From assembly GCA_963664945.1 (NCBI GenBank), contig OY761822.1:5580001-5644000 (forward strand): DNA of 64,000 nt, given 5' to 3'. The stretch's first letter is position 1, and each line of letters opens with the position of its first letter. Positions 33,821 to 42,675 of this stretch are shown one piece after another. The notes below the pieces were generated by a model. The model had not been told where the DNA came from, searched no databases, and saw nothing but the letters and a program-made list of their open reading frames with translations. This DNA is from UBA6522 sp963664945 (GTDB taxonomy: Bacteria > Pseudomonadota > Gammaproteobacteria > Steroidobacterales > Rariloculaceae). A program made the position numbers and the translations under genes.

Positions 33821-34966
33821 ATGCGCACCTACTACACCCTCAACGAACGGACCGTCCATCGACCCTTCAAGAAACACCGGCGCGGACGGCGCAGCCTCTT
33901 CGTGTTCGACCGCGACCTGCGCGCATTCGGCCTCAAGATCACCCCCAGCGGCAAGCGCACGTTCTTCGTTCGCATCATCAACAAGCTGGGACGATTCGAC
34001 ATCGAACTCGGCACGGTCGGCGACATCGCCGCCGCCGAGGCCCGTGCCCGGGCGCTTGACGAACTCAGGCAGGCCCGGCACGAAACCGACGCCGGACCGT
34101 TGATGCGCGATTACGCCGAGGAGTTCCTGAAACGCACCGAACGCCGCTGGAAGCCCGCCACGCGCGAAACCAACCGCGACGCGATCAACAACCGCATCCT
34201 GCCGTACTTCCGGGAGATGCGCGTGCCGGACATCGACCCCACCGACGTGCGCCGCTGGTTCGATTCCATGAGCCACAAACCCGCCACCGCCAACCGGGCG
34301 CTGCCGGTGCTGTCCGTCATGATGACCCAGGCGGAGCTGTGGGACATTCGTCCGGCCGGCTCCAATCCCTGCCGCAACATGCGCCGTTTCCGGATGAAAC
34401 CCCGCGAGCGGTTCTTGTCGGTGGAAGAACTGAAGCGTCTCGGTGGGGTGCTGGATCGCGCCGAGGACGCCCAGGCCGTTGCCGCGGTCCGGCTGCTGTT
34501 GTTCACCGGCGCGCGCTCCTCGGAGATCACAGGACTCCGATGGGACTGGATCCGGGGTACCCGCGCGGTGCTGCCGGATTCCAAGACCGGGCCCAAGACG
34601 ATCCAGCTTCCGCCGCCCGCCCGGGCGGTCCTTGGAAGTCTGCCGCGCGGCGGCGAGTTTGTCTTTCCCCACTCCGGCGGGACCGGGCCCTTGCGGGATC
34701 TCGGACGCCGCTGGTCGAAACTGCGCGCCTTGGCCAAATTGGATGACGTTCGTCTCCATGACCTGCGCCACACCTACGCAAGTCATGCCGTCATGAGCGG
34801 GCTGGACCTTTACACCGTGGGACGGCTGCTGGGTCATGCGGATATCGCGTCCACGGAGCGCTACGCGCACCTGGCCGACGAACACGTCGTGAAAGCGGCC
34901 GGGCGCATCGACCGGATCGTCGGCGACGCCATGAAGGGCAAGACGGACACGAACAATGCGGACTAA
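33821..34966 (+). CDS. Tyrosine recombinase/integrase, first of a tandem pair
   Basis: 381 residues. It has an N-terminal arm-binding-like domain (FGLKITPSGKRTFFVR) and a core-binding helix bundle. The catalytic domain has Arg in GARSSE (near 232), HDLRH (near 313), a second His in LLGHADI and the nucleophile in TERYAHL (near 347). It has an AGGAGA site seven bases before the ATG. The next integrase starts 11 bp before its stop, so both are made from one transcript. It probably mobilised the surrounding island. No att site or tRNA target is visible. Confidence 0.9.
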   Translation: MRTYYTLNERTVHRPFKKHRRGRRSLFVFDRDLRAFGLKITPSGKRTFFVRIINKLGRFDIELGTVGDIAAAEARARALDELRQARHETDAGPLMRDYAEEFLKRTERRWKPATRETNRDAINNRILPYFREMRVPDIDPTDVRRWFDSMSHKPATANRALPVLSVMMTQAELWDIRPAGSNPCRNMRRFRMKPRERFLSVEELKRLGGVLDRAEDAQAVAAVRLLLFTGARSSEITGLRWDWIRGTRAVLPDSKTGPKTIQLPPPARAVLGSLPRGGEFVFPHSGGTGPLRDLGRRWSKLRALAKLDDVRLHDLRHTYASHAVMSGLDLYTVGRLLGHADIASTERYAHLADEHVVKAAGRIDRIVGDAMKGKTDTNNAD

Positions 34967-36248
34967 AGCAAGGAAAAACCGACTGACCCGTCGCGCCATC
35001 CTGGCGGCCCGGCCCAGAGAAAAGGAATACGTGGTATGGGACGTGACGCTGGCCCACTTCGGGCTGCGGGTGCAGCCCACCGGCTCGCGGTCCTTCGTCG
35101 TACAGGTCCGGGTGCACGGGCGGATGCGCAAGTTCACGCTGGGGCGGTTCCCGGACATGGGCGTTACCCAGGCGAAGGAGGAAGCCGCCGCGCTGCTCGC
35201 GCGCATCTGGTCCGGCGAGGCCATCGTGCCCACGCGCAAGGTCAGGCCGCCGTTGTTCAGGGACTTCGCGGCGTACTACCGTCAGCGGAAAAAGCACGTC
35301 TTCAAGCCCTCCACGCTCAAGGCCCACGATATCTATATGAAGAATCGAATCCTGCCCGCGTTCGGGCGCATGCGCTTGGACACCATCGACCACGTGCGGG
35401 TTTCCCGATGGTTCGATTCCGCCAGCGCCGAAAAACCCGGCGCGGCCAACCGCTCGTTCGAGATCCTGCGCGCGATGCTGAGGACCGCGCGGGAATGGGG
35501 CGAGCTGGGCAGCGACGTGCCCGACGCGTGCGCCAATATCGCGATGAACCCGAAGCGCTCCGTGGCGCGCCATCTGGACAAGGAGGAACTCGCCCGGCTC
35601 GGACAGGTACTCGATGCCCGCCGCACGCAGCGCCCCTGGCCTGTGGCGGCGCTGCGGCTACTCATGCTCACAGGTGCCCGGGTGTCGGAAATCCTGAACT
35701 TGCGCTGGGAGGAAATCGGCGAGTTGACCGACGAAGGCACGAGCGCTCGGCTCGCGGACTCCAAGACGGGGCCCCGCACGCTGTGGCTCGGACCGCAGGC
35801 GCGACAGATCGTCGCCTCGCTGCCCAGGAGGGAAAATGACCCGCGCGTGTTCCCCGGCAGGCTCACCTCCGCACGGCTCTACACGTTCTGGACGGGCGTT
35901 CGCGAGAAGGCCGCGCTGCCGAGCGTGCGCATCCACGACCTGCGCCACTCCTTTGCCTCCCAGGGCGTCATGAACAGCGTCGGGCTCTCGACGGTCGGCC
36001 GCCTTCTCGGGCACCGGCGACGCGATACGACCGCGATCTACGCGCACCTCGACGACGGTGCCTTGCAGAACGCCGCCGACCAAGCCGCCGGCGTCATTGC
36101 GCAAGCCATGCAGTTTACGGAAACAGCGGTTCCCTTGAGCGTCGACGCAGACCCCAACCGCGATCCGCAAAGCCCAAATCGCGCCACCGATGCGTCGTCG
36201 TTACCTGCGTCGGTCGAACTTCGCGAACCCCTCGGCTTTAGGATTTGA
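34956..36248 (+). CDS. Tyrosine recombinase/integrase, second of a tandem pair
   Basis: 430 residues. It has a DUF4102-like N-terminal domain (FGLRVQPTGSRSFVVQVRV, KFTLGRFPDMGVTQAKEEA). The catalytic domain has Arg in GARVSE (near 240), HDLRH (near 327), LLGHRRRDT and Tyr in TAIYAHL (near 362). All four catalytic positions are present. It overlaps the previous integrase, with which it shares the overall layout but not close sequence. Such recombinase pairs occur in some genomic islands where both proteins are needed. Confidence 0.9.
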   Translation: MRTKARKNRLTRRAILAARPREKEYVVWDVTLAHFGLRVQPTGSRSFVVQVRVHGRMRKFTLGRFPDMGVTQAKEEAAALLARIWSGEAIVPTRKVRPPLFRDFAAYYRQRKKHVFKPSTLKAHDIYMKNRILPAFGRMRLDTIDHVRVSRWFDSASAEKPGAANRSFEILRAMLRTAREWGELGSDVPDACANIAMNPKRSVARHLDKEELARLGQVLDARRTQRPWPVAALRLLMLTGARVSEILNLRWEEIGELTDEGTSARLADSKTGPRTLWLGPQARQIVASLPRRENDPRVFPGRLTSARLYTFWTGVREKAALPSVRIHDLRHSFASQGVMNSVGLSTVGRLLGHRRRDTTAIYAHLDDGALQNAADQAAGVIAQAMQFTETAVPLSVDADPNRDPQSPNRATDASSLPASVELREPLGFRI

Positions 36249-36374
36249 ATCGAATGACTGTTCGGATCGTATCCCGTGGACGCGAGGCGCTGCGAAGCGA
36301 TCTGCCGCCGGATACATTCGTGCAATACGCCCGCGACAAAGCGTCCACCCGGAGGCACTTTCACCACAGCGGAT

Positions 36375-36916
36375 GCGATGAAGCACTCCGTTACGTTGGA
36401 CTTTGTGCTGGCGTCCACCTCCGTCGGGCAGGAGGGCCTGGACTTCCACGCATACTGCCATGCGGCCATGCACTGGAACCTGCGTTCGAACCCCGTCGAC
36501 CTCGAACAGCGCGAGGGCCGCGTCGACCGCTATAAGGGTCACGCCCTTCGCAAGAACGTCGCGGCCAAGCACGGCTGTCCGTCTTAAGTGGCACCTCCGC
36601 AGACCTATGGCACGCCCTCTTCGAAACCGCCTCTAACCAATCGACGGACGAAAGTGGGCTCGTGCCGTACTGGCTCTTCCCGGTCGCCAGCGGCGCACAC
36701 ATCGAACGGCACGTCCCTGCGCTTCCACTGAGTCGCGACTCAGATCAGCTCAGAGCCCTCAAGCGCCACCTGGCCGCCTACCGAATGGTGTTCGGACAGC
36801 CGCGGCAGGATGATCTAATGACCTTTCTACTGGAACGTTGCAGCCCCGAATCGCTACAGCGCGTACAGCCATTGTTGCGCATCGATTTATCGCCAAGACG
36901 ATCAGGCTTCCAGTAG
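36375..36916 (+). pseudogene. C-terminal remnant of a defence-type SNF2/DEAD helicase, frameshifted
   Basis: The first frame reads LASTSVGQEGLDFHAYCHAA, then MHWNLRSNPVDLEQREGRVD, then RYKGHALRKNVA, which contain helicase motifs V and VI (QREGRVDRYKG). Near 36575-36585 the reading must shift to another frame, which continues as DLWHALFETASN and LVPYWLFPVA. It ends with YRMVFGQPRQDDLMTFLLER, the normal tail of the same helicase type. The ATP-binding half is absent. A truncated and frameshifted remnant, so the island has lost at least one older defence gene. Confidence 0.65.
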
Positions 36917-36962
36917 AGTAGTTAACGGCAACTCAGGCATTCACACCTCTCTTCGATACTGG

Positions 36963-38462
36963 CTAACACGAATCCTTGGCAACCGGCTCTTCCATCGTCA
37001 CTTTGAACCCACTTGCGCCCGTATAGCCGCTACCACCCCATCTATTGCCAACGTTGCCACCGTTTCCTGCGATCCTGAATGGTCCGCCATGGCAACCCGT
37101 TTCAACCACGAGGTCGTTTCCTTCGACTCTAACCTTGAATCGACTGTCGCCGACCGCCGCGAGCAGCCTTTCTAATTCGGCGCCGTTCGCCCCACAGTGC
37201 AACGCCGCCCCTTTCGGGACCATGCCACGACCAACCAAGTAAGCGTCTAACGCTTCCCTGAAGTTCCCCAGCATTAATTGACTGTTGCCAATGCCCAGAG
37301 ACGTGTCGCTTCGCATGCTTCCGCCGGCGTCCAATAAATCCTGGCGTGCCCCCTCAAATCGTCCGAGCGCATACTTCGAGTTTGCCCTGTTAAACAACAC
37401 GTCCCTCGGCTGATCTGCTGCACGCTGCACGGCTTGGTCAAAATCCGCCACCGCCGCTTCGTGGTCACCCAGTGCGGCTTGGGCGTTCCCCCTGTTGAAG
37501 TGCAGCATGCTCAGTGTTTCGTCAATGAATCTCGGCTCCCAGACCACGTTTGACTGCGGCAGAGGTCTAGCACTTCGATTGATTGCATCGGTGTAAGCGT
37601 CAACCGCTTCCGAGTACCGCCCGAGCGCCGCCAGCGCGTTGCCTTTCAGCAAATGTGGCTCGGCGATCTCCGGTTCACGCTCCGCATACCCTCGATACGC
37701 CACCAACGCCTCGGCAAACTGCCGCTCCTGGAATGCCCGATTTCCTCGTCTCTTTATCTGCGCCACTGTCAAGGTGCTAGCCTTCACCAAGCGCTTTTCC
37801 GGAAGGTTTTGTGCCGCCAAACCGGATTCGTCTCCGAACAGCACCGACTCGGACACCCCAAGCCGATCAAGCACATCGCTAACTCCACTTTTGGCATTTC
37901 TTGGTATCACCACATCCTTAACGACCCATTCGGGAATACGCGGGTTACAGATTAGGAACACGCTCTGCTGTGCCACAATCCGCACGCCCAGGTTGCGATC
38001 CGGTTCGTAGTAGAATAATCCCTGTTCCTCATTGAGCGGCCGTTCCACCTTACGGCCATTAGTCCACGCCAACGGATCACCTATGTCGACCGCTATTACT
38101 TTTCCATCCCGCTTGGGCTTCTCCGTGCAGGCGAACCAGAGCGCAACCAGCGGGTTCTCCGTAAAGTCCAACAGCATCGTTGCAGCACCTTGGTGTTGTA
38201 GCAGCGATAGAATTTGTATGTCGGTTAGGGGGTCGCCGCCCATTATCTTCTTCGGGATGATTAGTTCTTCCGTCTGATACTGTTGTACCAATCTGCGCAA
38301 CGCGCCCTCGTTTTGGAGAATTTCGTCTCCATACGTTGCTACGAGTCTCCGAACTGCCCCTGACTCTACGGGCCACGTCGCCCTCGCGTGGCCACGATAG
38401 ACGGGTCGGCTCATATCCTTGGACATCTCCGACACTGTTTGAATTAATTCGAAAGAGGTCAT
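36963..38462 (-). CDS. FRG-domain protein with TPR repeats
   Basis: About 499 residues if started at ATG 38462 (GGAG upstream). Longer starts at 38480 and 38501 are open. Residues 15-160 form an FRG domain: PVYRGHARATWPVESGAVRR, LLQHQGAATMLLDFTENPLV and ALWFACTEKP. Residues 230-420 contain TPR-like helical repeats (RGNRAFQERQFAEALVAYRG, KGNALAALGRYSEAVDAYTD, RGNAQAALGDHEAAVADFDQ). The tail is Gly-rich. FRG domains are common in phage-defence and toxin settings, but their activity is unknown. It stands alone on the reverse strand between the helicase remnant and the SNF2 gene. Confidence 0.8.
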   Translation of the reverse strand: MTSFELIQTVSEMSKDMSRPVYRGHARATWPVESGAVRRLVATYGDEILQNEGALRRLVQQYQTEELIIPKKIMGGDPLTDIQILSLLQHQGAATMLLDFTENPLVALWFACTEKPKRDGKVIAVDIGDPLAWTNGRKVERPLNEEQGLFYYEPDRNLGVRIVAQQSVFLICNPRIPEWVVKDVVIPRNAKSGVSDVLDRLGVSESVLFGDESGLAAQNLPEKRLVKASTLTVAQIKRRGNRAFQERQFAEALVAYRGYAEREPEIAEPHLLKGNALAALGRYSEAVDAYTDAINRSARPLPQSNVVWEPRFIDETLSMLHFNRGNAQAALGDHEAAVADFDQAVQRAADQPRDVLFNRANSKYALGRFEGARQDLLDAGGSMRSDTSLGIGNSQLMLGNFREALDAYLVGRGMVPKGAALHCGANGAELERLLAAVGDSRFKVRVEGNDLVVETGCHGGPFRIAGNGGNVGNRWGGSGYTGASGFKVTMEEPVAKDSC

Positions 38463-38932
38463 TGCCTTGCTCCGCGCCATAACTCTGGACGTGCCCCTCA
38501 ACTTCCATCAGGATCGAATTCTTGATGGCAATGAACTGAGCAAGCACACCGGGTACCGTGTTCAGGTCTTTCAAGATAGAGTGCAACGAGTTACGTCCCA
38601 AAATCATCCCGACCGAAGACGTAGCCCCCGGTTGCGAGGCAGTAGTGTACAACCAGCACCCAACGGCGTTGCGACGATCAGAGATTAGACGACACGCATG
38701 TATTGACTGTCCATGTTGCCTCCTTCTGATCGAGATTTCGCGCGACGCTCAACGCGGAATCAACGGGTATCACCTTGGCGCCCCACAGTAACGGCGTCCG
38801 GAAGATCGCGTCGTCGCACTCTCGCATTCAAGCCCACAACTGGGGGCTCCCGGGATATATAAGAGTCTCATCGGCCTTTTCCTTTGTTGATCGGGTGTGA
38901 TTACATAGCCAACATCAGGCCTTCACATTCCC
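38463..38932. other. Intergenic region upstream of the SNF2 helicase gene
   Basis: 470 bp between divergent genes. No open frame here shows a recognisable motif. GGATATATAAGAG (around 38850) is the most AT-rich part and could belong to the promoter of the rightward operon. Confidence 0.35.
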
Positions 38933-41857
38933 ATGTCCGCACAGTTCACCAACATCAATGTTGCTACTCCCACACCCGGAGCGCGCGTCATCATTCGCGA
39001 TGCCGAGTGGATCGTCCGCCGCGTCGATCATGCCCCAGGTGGATATCAAATCGTCTGCGACGGCGTGTCGGAACTGGTGCGCGGAAGGGAAGCCGTATTT
39101 CTCACGGCCCTGGAACCATCGATCGAGGCCCTTGATCCAGCCAACACGAAACTGGTTCCGGATACCTCCCCCCAGTTCGCGGATAGCCTGCTCTACATGG
39201 AGAGCCAACTCCGTCAGACTGTCCCCAACGATGACCGGATTCACGTTGCTCACACCGCGGCCATGGACCTGGTTCCCTATCAATTCGACCCGGCCCGCCT
39301 GGCGCTTGCCCGCCCCCGCCAGCGCATCCTGATAGCGGATGCGGTGGGTCTCGGAAAAACATTGGCGGCCGGCATTCTGGTAAGCGAGCTCATCGCGCGC
39401 GGGCGCGGCCGGCGCATACTGGTGCTGGCCGTGAAAAGCATGCTGACGCAATTCCAGAAGGAATTCTGGAACCGCTTCACCATCCCGTTGACGCGACTGG
39501 ACTCTATCGGCATTCAGAGGGTACGCAGCCGCATCCCCACGAACCACAATCCCTTCTACTACTACGACAAGGCAATCATCTCCATCGACACATTGAAACA
39601 GGACGCAGAGTACCGCGTTTACCTGGAACAGGCGGAATGGGACATCATCGTCATCGACGAGGCGCACAACGTGGCGGACAGGGGCACGGGTTCGCTTCGC
39701 AACCGCCTCGCCAAGCTGCTCAGCAGGCGGTCGGACACGCTCATCATGCTGTCCGCGACACCTCACGACGGCAAGGCGCGGAGTTTCGCGAGTCTGGTGA
39801 ACATGCTGGACGCAACCGCCATTGCCGATCCGGACAACTATTCGGCCGAGGATTTCCGGCCGGGTCTGGTGATCCGCCGCTTCAAGAAGGACGTCAAGGC
39901 ACAGGTGCGGGACGCATTCCGCGACCGGGAAGTGTTCACGCGGCGCTTTCCGGCGTCGGACGCGGAGGAGGAAGCGTACAATGCATTGCTGGCAGTACGG
40001 GTCGCCGATGGCCGCAAGGGCGATACGAGCCGCAACCTGTTTCTTGTCTCCTTGCAGAAAGCGCTTTTCTCCAGTCCCGCCGCCTGCCTTGAAACCGTTG
40101 AACGGCGAATCAAGCGGCAGGAACGCCAGTTCGCGCCGAAGGCCAATGTAAAGCCGAGAGCCAACGTTGACACGTCCGCGCTCGAACGCGAGATTGCCGA
40201 TCTTGAAACACTCCGAGCCGCGTTGGGGCGCATCGCGCCGACGGACTACACAAAGTACCAGGCTCTGCTCGCCGCCATCCGCCGCAGCGAACCGTTCGCC
40301 TGGCGGGCCACCGACCCCGGGGACCGGCTCGTCATCTTCACCGAGCGCATCGCCACCTTGAACTGGCTGAAAGAACGTCTTGCCGAAGACCTGAAGCTGA
40401 AACCCGCCCAGGTGGAAAAACTCCACGGGGGCTTGAGCGACATCGACCAACAACGCATCGTCGAGGATTTCGGCAACGCGCAGCGCCCGGTCCGACTCCT
40501 GCTGTGTTCCGATGTCGCCTCAGAAGGCATCAACCTGCACTATCAATGCCACCGCCTTATCCACTTCGACCTGCCGTGGTCGCTGATGGTCTTTCAGCAA
40601 CGCAACGGGCGCGTGGACCGGTACGGTCAAGCCTCGAAACCGCAGATCGTATACCTCGTCACGGAGAGCGCCAATGACACGATCCGCGGCGACACGCGTA
40701 TCTTGGAAGTGTTGATGGCGAAGGACAATCAAGCCTACGAAAACATCGGCGATCCTTCCGTATTCATGGACGTATACGATGTGGATGCCGAGGAGGAGAT
40801 CACGCGGGACGCCATCGCGGGCGGCCAATCCGCCGACGAATTCGACCGCCGATTGGAACCGGACGCCAACGAAGGCGATGACTTGCTGGCAATGTTCCTG
40901 CAGGCGAACGCGGGCGTCGACGCGACGGAATCGAAGGCCGAGTCCATCCAGCCGCCGCCGTTGTCGCTATTCGAAAGCGAACTGCAATACTGTCAAGCCG
41001 CGCTGTACCGACTCCAGAGCGATCATTCGCGACCCATTCGTTTCACCATTGACAACCGCTCGGAGACGCTCACCCTGGATGCGCCGGACGACCTGGTCGC
41101 ACGCTACGGCTATCTGCCGCCCGAGGTGCTTCCGGCAACCCGCCGCTTCATGCTCACGACCGACCGCCGCCGCATGGCCGAAGCCATTGCGGAAAGCCGC
41201 CGGACGGAGTCGGCTTGGCCAGACCTGCACTACCTCTGGCGTCTGAGTCCCGTGGTGGCTTGGCTGAACGGCCGCATGTTGGCCGCATTCGGTCGTTCAG
41301 AGGCACCGGTACTGGCCGGCGTACCCGGCCTGACTCGGGACGAAACGATATTCGTGATGTCGGGTTTGGTGCCGAACCGCAAGAGCCATCCCCTTGTTTA
41401 CGAGTGGATCGCCATCGCCATCCGCGAGGGAGCACGACCGGAGCCGATCCCCTTTGAAGCGCTCATCGCCCGCACGGGCTTGGGTCGTGGCGCCCTCGCG
41501 AATCTCCAGCAGTCCGTCGACCTGACAGCGCTCTCGTCGCTGTTACCGGTCGCCGTAAAACGGGGTCGGCAGTATTTCATTCAGCGCCGCGACGCGTTTG
41601 AAAAATCCATCAACGCCAAGCTGGAGGAAGAGGTCAGGGCGCTTGATGAATTCAGGGACCGCAGGTTGCGGCAACTGGACCTCAATTTCGGAAACGACGA
41701 GCAAGGTGCGCCGTTCAAACGATTTCGCGATGTGCAAGCCCGCGATGGCATCAACGCCATCCACGACGAGTACATGGAATGGATGCAAGACACCATGACC
41801 ACCGAACCCCGCCCATGGATCAAGGTCATCTGCGCCATGACGCCCCTGGCACGGTAG
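38933..41857 (+). CDS. SNF2-family helicase (DISARM DrmD-like)
   Basis: 974 residues. An N-terminal small domain is followed by Walker A DAVGLGKT (K142), DEAH at 242-245, LSATPHDGK (motif III), SDVASEGINLHYQCHRLIHF (motif V) and QQRNGRVDRYGQ (motif VI). A 300-residue C-terminal part ends in a charged coiled coil. It lies 15 bp before a giant adenine methyltransferase. A SNF2 helicase followed by such a methyltransferase is the beginning of class 1 DISARM (drmD-drmMI), though the following drmA-drmB-drmC set is not found in order. It probably translocates on DNA in an anti-phage system. Confidence 0.88.
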   Translation: MSAQFTNINVATPTPGARVIIRDAEWIVRRVDHAPGGYQIVCDGVSELVRGREAVFLTALEPSIEALDPANTKLVPDTSPQFADSLLYMESQLRQTVPNDDRIHVAHTAAMDLVPYQFDPARLALARPRQRILIADAVGLGKTLAAGILVSELIARGRGRRILVLAVKSMLTQFQKEFWNRFTIPLTRLDSIGIQRVRSRIPTNHNPFYYYDKAIISIDTLKQDAEYRVYLEQAEWDIIVIDEAHNVADRGTGSLRNRLAKLLSRRSDTLIMLSATPHDGKARSFASLVNMLDATAIADPDNYSAEDFRPGLVIRRFKKDVKAQVRDAFRDREVFTRRFPASDAEEEAYNALLAVRVADGRKGDTSRNLFLVSLQKALFSSPAACLETVERRIKRQERQFAPKANVKPRANVDTSALEREIADLETLRAALGRIAPTDYTKYQALLAAIRRSEPFAWRATDPGDRLVIFTERIATLNWLKERLAEDLKLKPAQVEKLHGGLSDIDQQRIVEDFGNAQRPVRLLLCSDVASEGINLHYQCHRLIHFDLPWSLMVFQQRNGRVDRYGQASKPQIVYLVTESANDTIRGDTRILEVLMAKDNQAYENIGDPSVFMDVYDVDAEEEITRDAIAGGQSADEFDRRLEPDANEGDDLLAMFLQANAGVDATESKAESIQPPPLSLFESELQYCQAALYRLQSDHSRPIRFTIDNRSETLTLDAPDDLVARYGYLPPEVLPATRRFMLTTDRRRMAEAIAESRRTESAWPDLHYLWRLSPVVAWLNGRMLAAFGRSEAPVLAGVPGLTRDETIFVMSGLVPNRKSHPLVYEWIAIAIREGARPEPIPFEALIARTGLGRGALANLQQSVDLTALSSLLPVAVKRGRQYFIQRRDAFEKSINAKLEEEVRALDEFRDRRLRQLDLNFGNDEQGAPFKRFRDVQARDGINAIHDEYMEWMQDTMTTEPRPWIKVICAMTPLAR

Positions 41858-41872
41858 CCCGGAGTACCGTGC

Positions 41873-42440
41873 ATGACTTCAACCTTCACGGGCATCCAGA
41901 ACGAGAACGAGTTCTACAGCCACCATTACCTTGCCGAAATTTTCGCCAAGGACATTCAGGCGACGATCACAGGGTGGCGGGAAGACGCCGCTGAAGGCGG
42001 TGAAGGGCAGCGTTCGCCCGACCAGGCGCTACGCGCTTTGGCCCGCCCGTACCTGCAATTTCGCCAGCGTTTTGGGCGGGAACGCCGCCACCATGAACGC
42101 GTGCAACTGCAACGCGGCTGGTTCAGTCAAGTTCTATCCGTTCTCGGATACAGATTCAGCCCTGCCAACTACATCCTGGACGGCGCGAGCGGCGACGATA
42201 TTCCGGCGCTCTGCACCCTCGACAGCCCAAACGGCACAACGCGACTGCTCGTCCTGGGCGCATTCGACCCCGCTGACGCAGACGAGGACCCGCTGTCGCT
42301 CCGGCCTCACCCGGCGCAGTTCCACGGCGAAGCGCCGCCGCCGGAAGCGCTCCTCGATGAATCCTGGAATGACATCATCACGCGCCGCATCTTCGGGCAA
42401 TACCGCCCGCCGCGCTGGGTGATCCTGCTCGCCCCCGGGC
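41873..42440 (+). pseudogene. 5' part of a giant DNA methyltransferase gene (split by the ISAs1-like element)
   Basis: It starts at ATG 41873 with GGAG eight bases upstream (MTSTFTGIQNENEFYSHHYL) and reads in frame to WVILLAPG at the insertion point. Joining base 42440 to 44578 gives APGQILLLERGKW, in frame with the remaining 1,460 residues. The full gene would encode 1,649 residues. The N-terminal 190 residues are likely a target-recognition or scaffold region. Confidence 0.8.
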
Positions 42441-42458
42441 CAGGCCTATCCAAAAGTC
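42441..42458 (+). repeat. Left terminal inverted repeat of the ISAs1-like element
   Basis: 18 bp, 16 matching the opposite end at 44551-44568. Preceded by the 9-bp duplication CCCCCGGGC. Confidence 0.88.
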
Positions 42459-42675
42459 CCGGTCCGGTTGGTTCCGGTGAGGCTGAGCGATGGGTCCGAC
42501 GGGGATGTGTGGCTGTAGCGGAGGGGTCGCCGGTCGGTCCAGGGCGGTGGGGAGGCGTTGAGCGGGTTTGCTCGGGGGTATGGGTTGGTGCCTGGGCGCT
42601 GAGTAGGCGCGGCGCGCACGGGGATGCCGCGGCGCGGCCGGGCGGTGCGCCGTCGGGGGTCCGCGGGGTGCCCGG

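Noticed and set aside
38915..40453. Reverse-strand frame of 512 codons
   Set aside because: Lies opposite the SNF2 helicase core, whose motifs are all on the forward strand.
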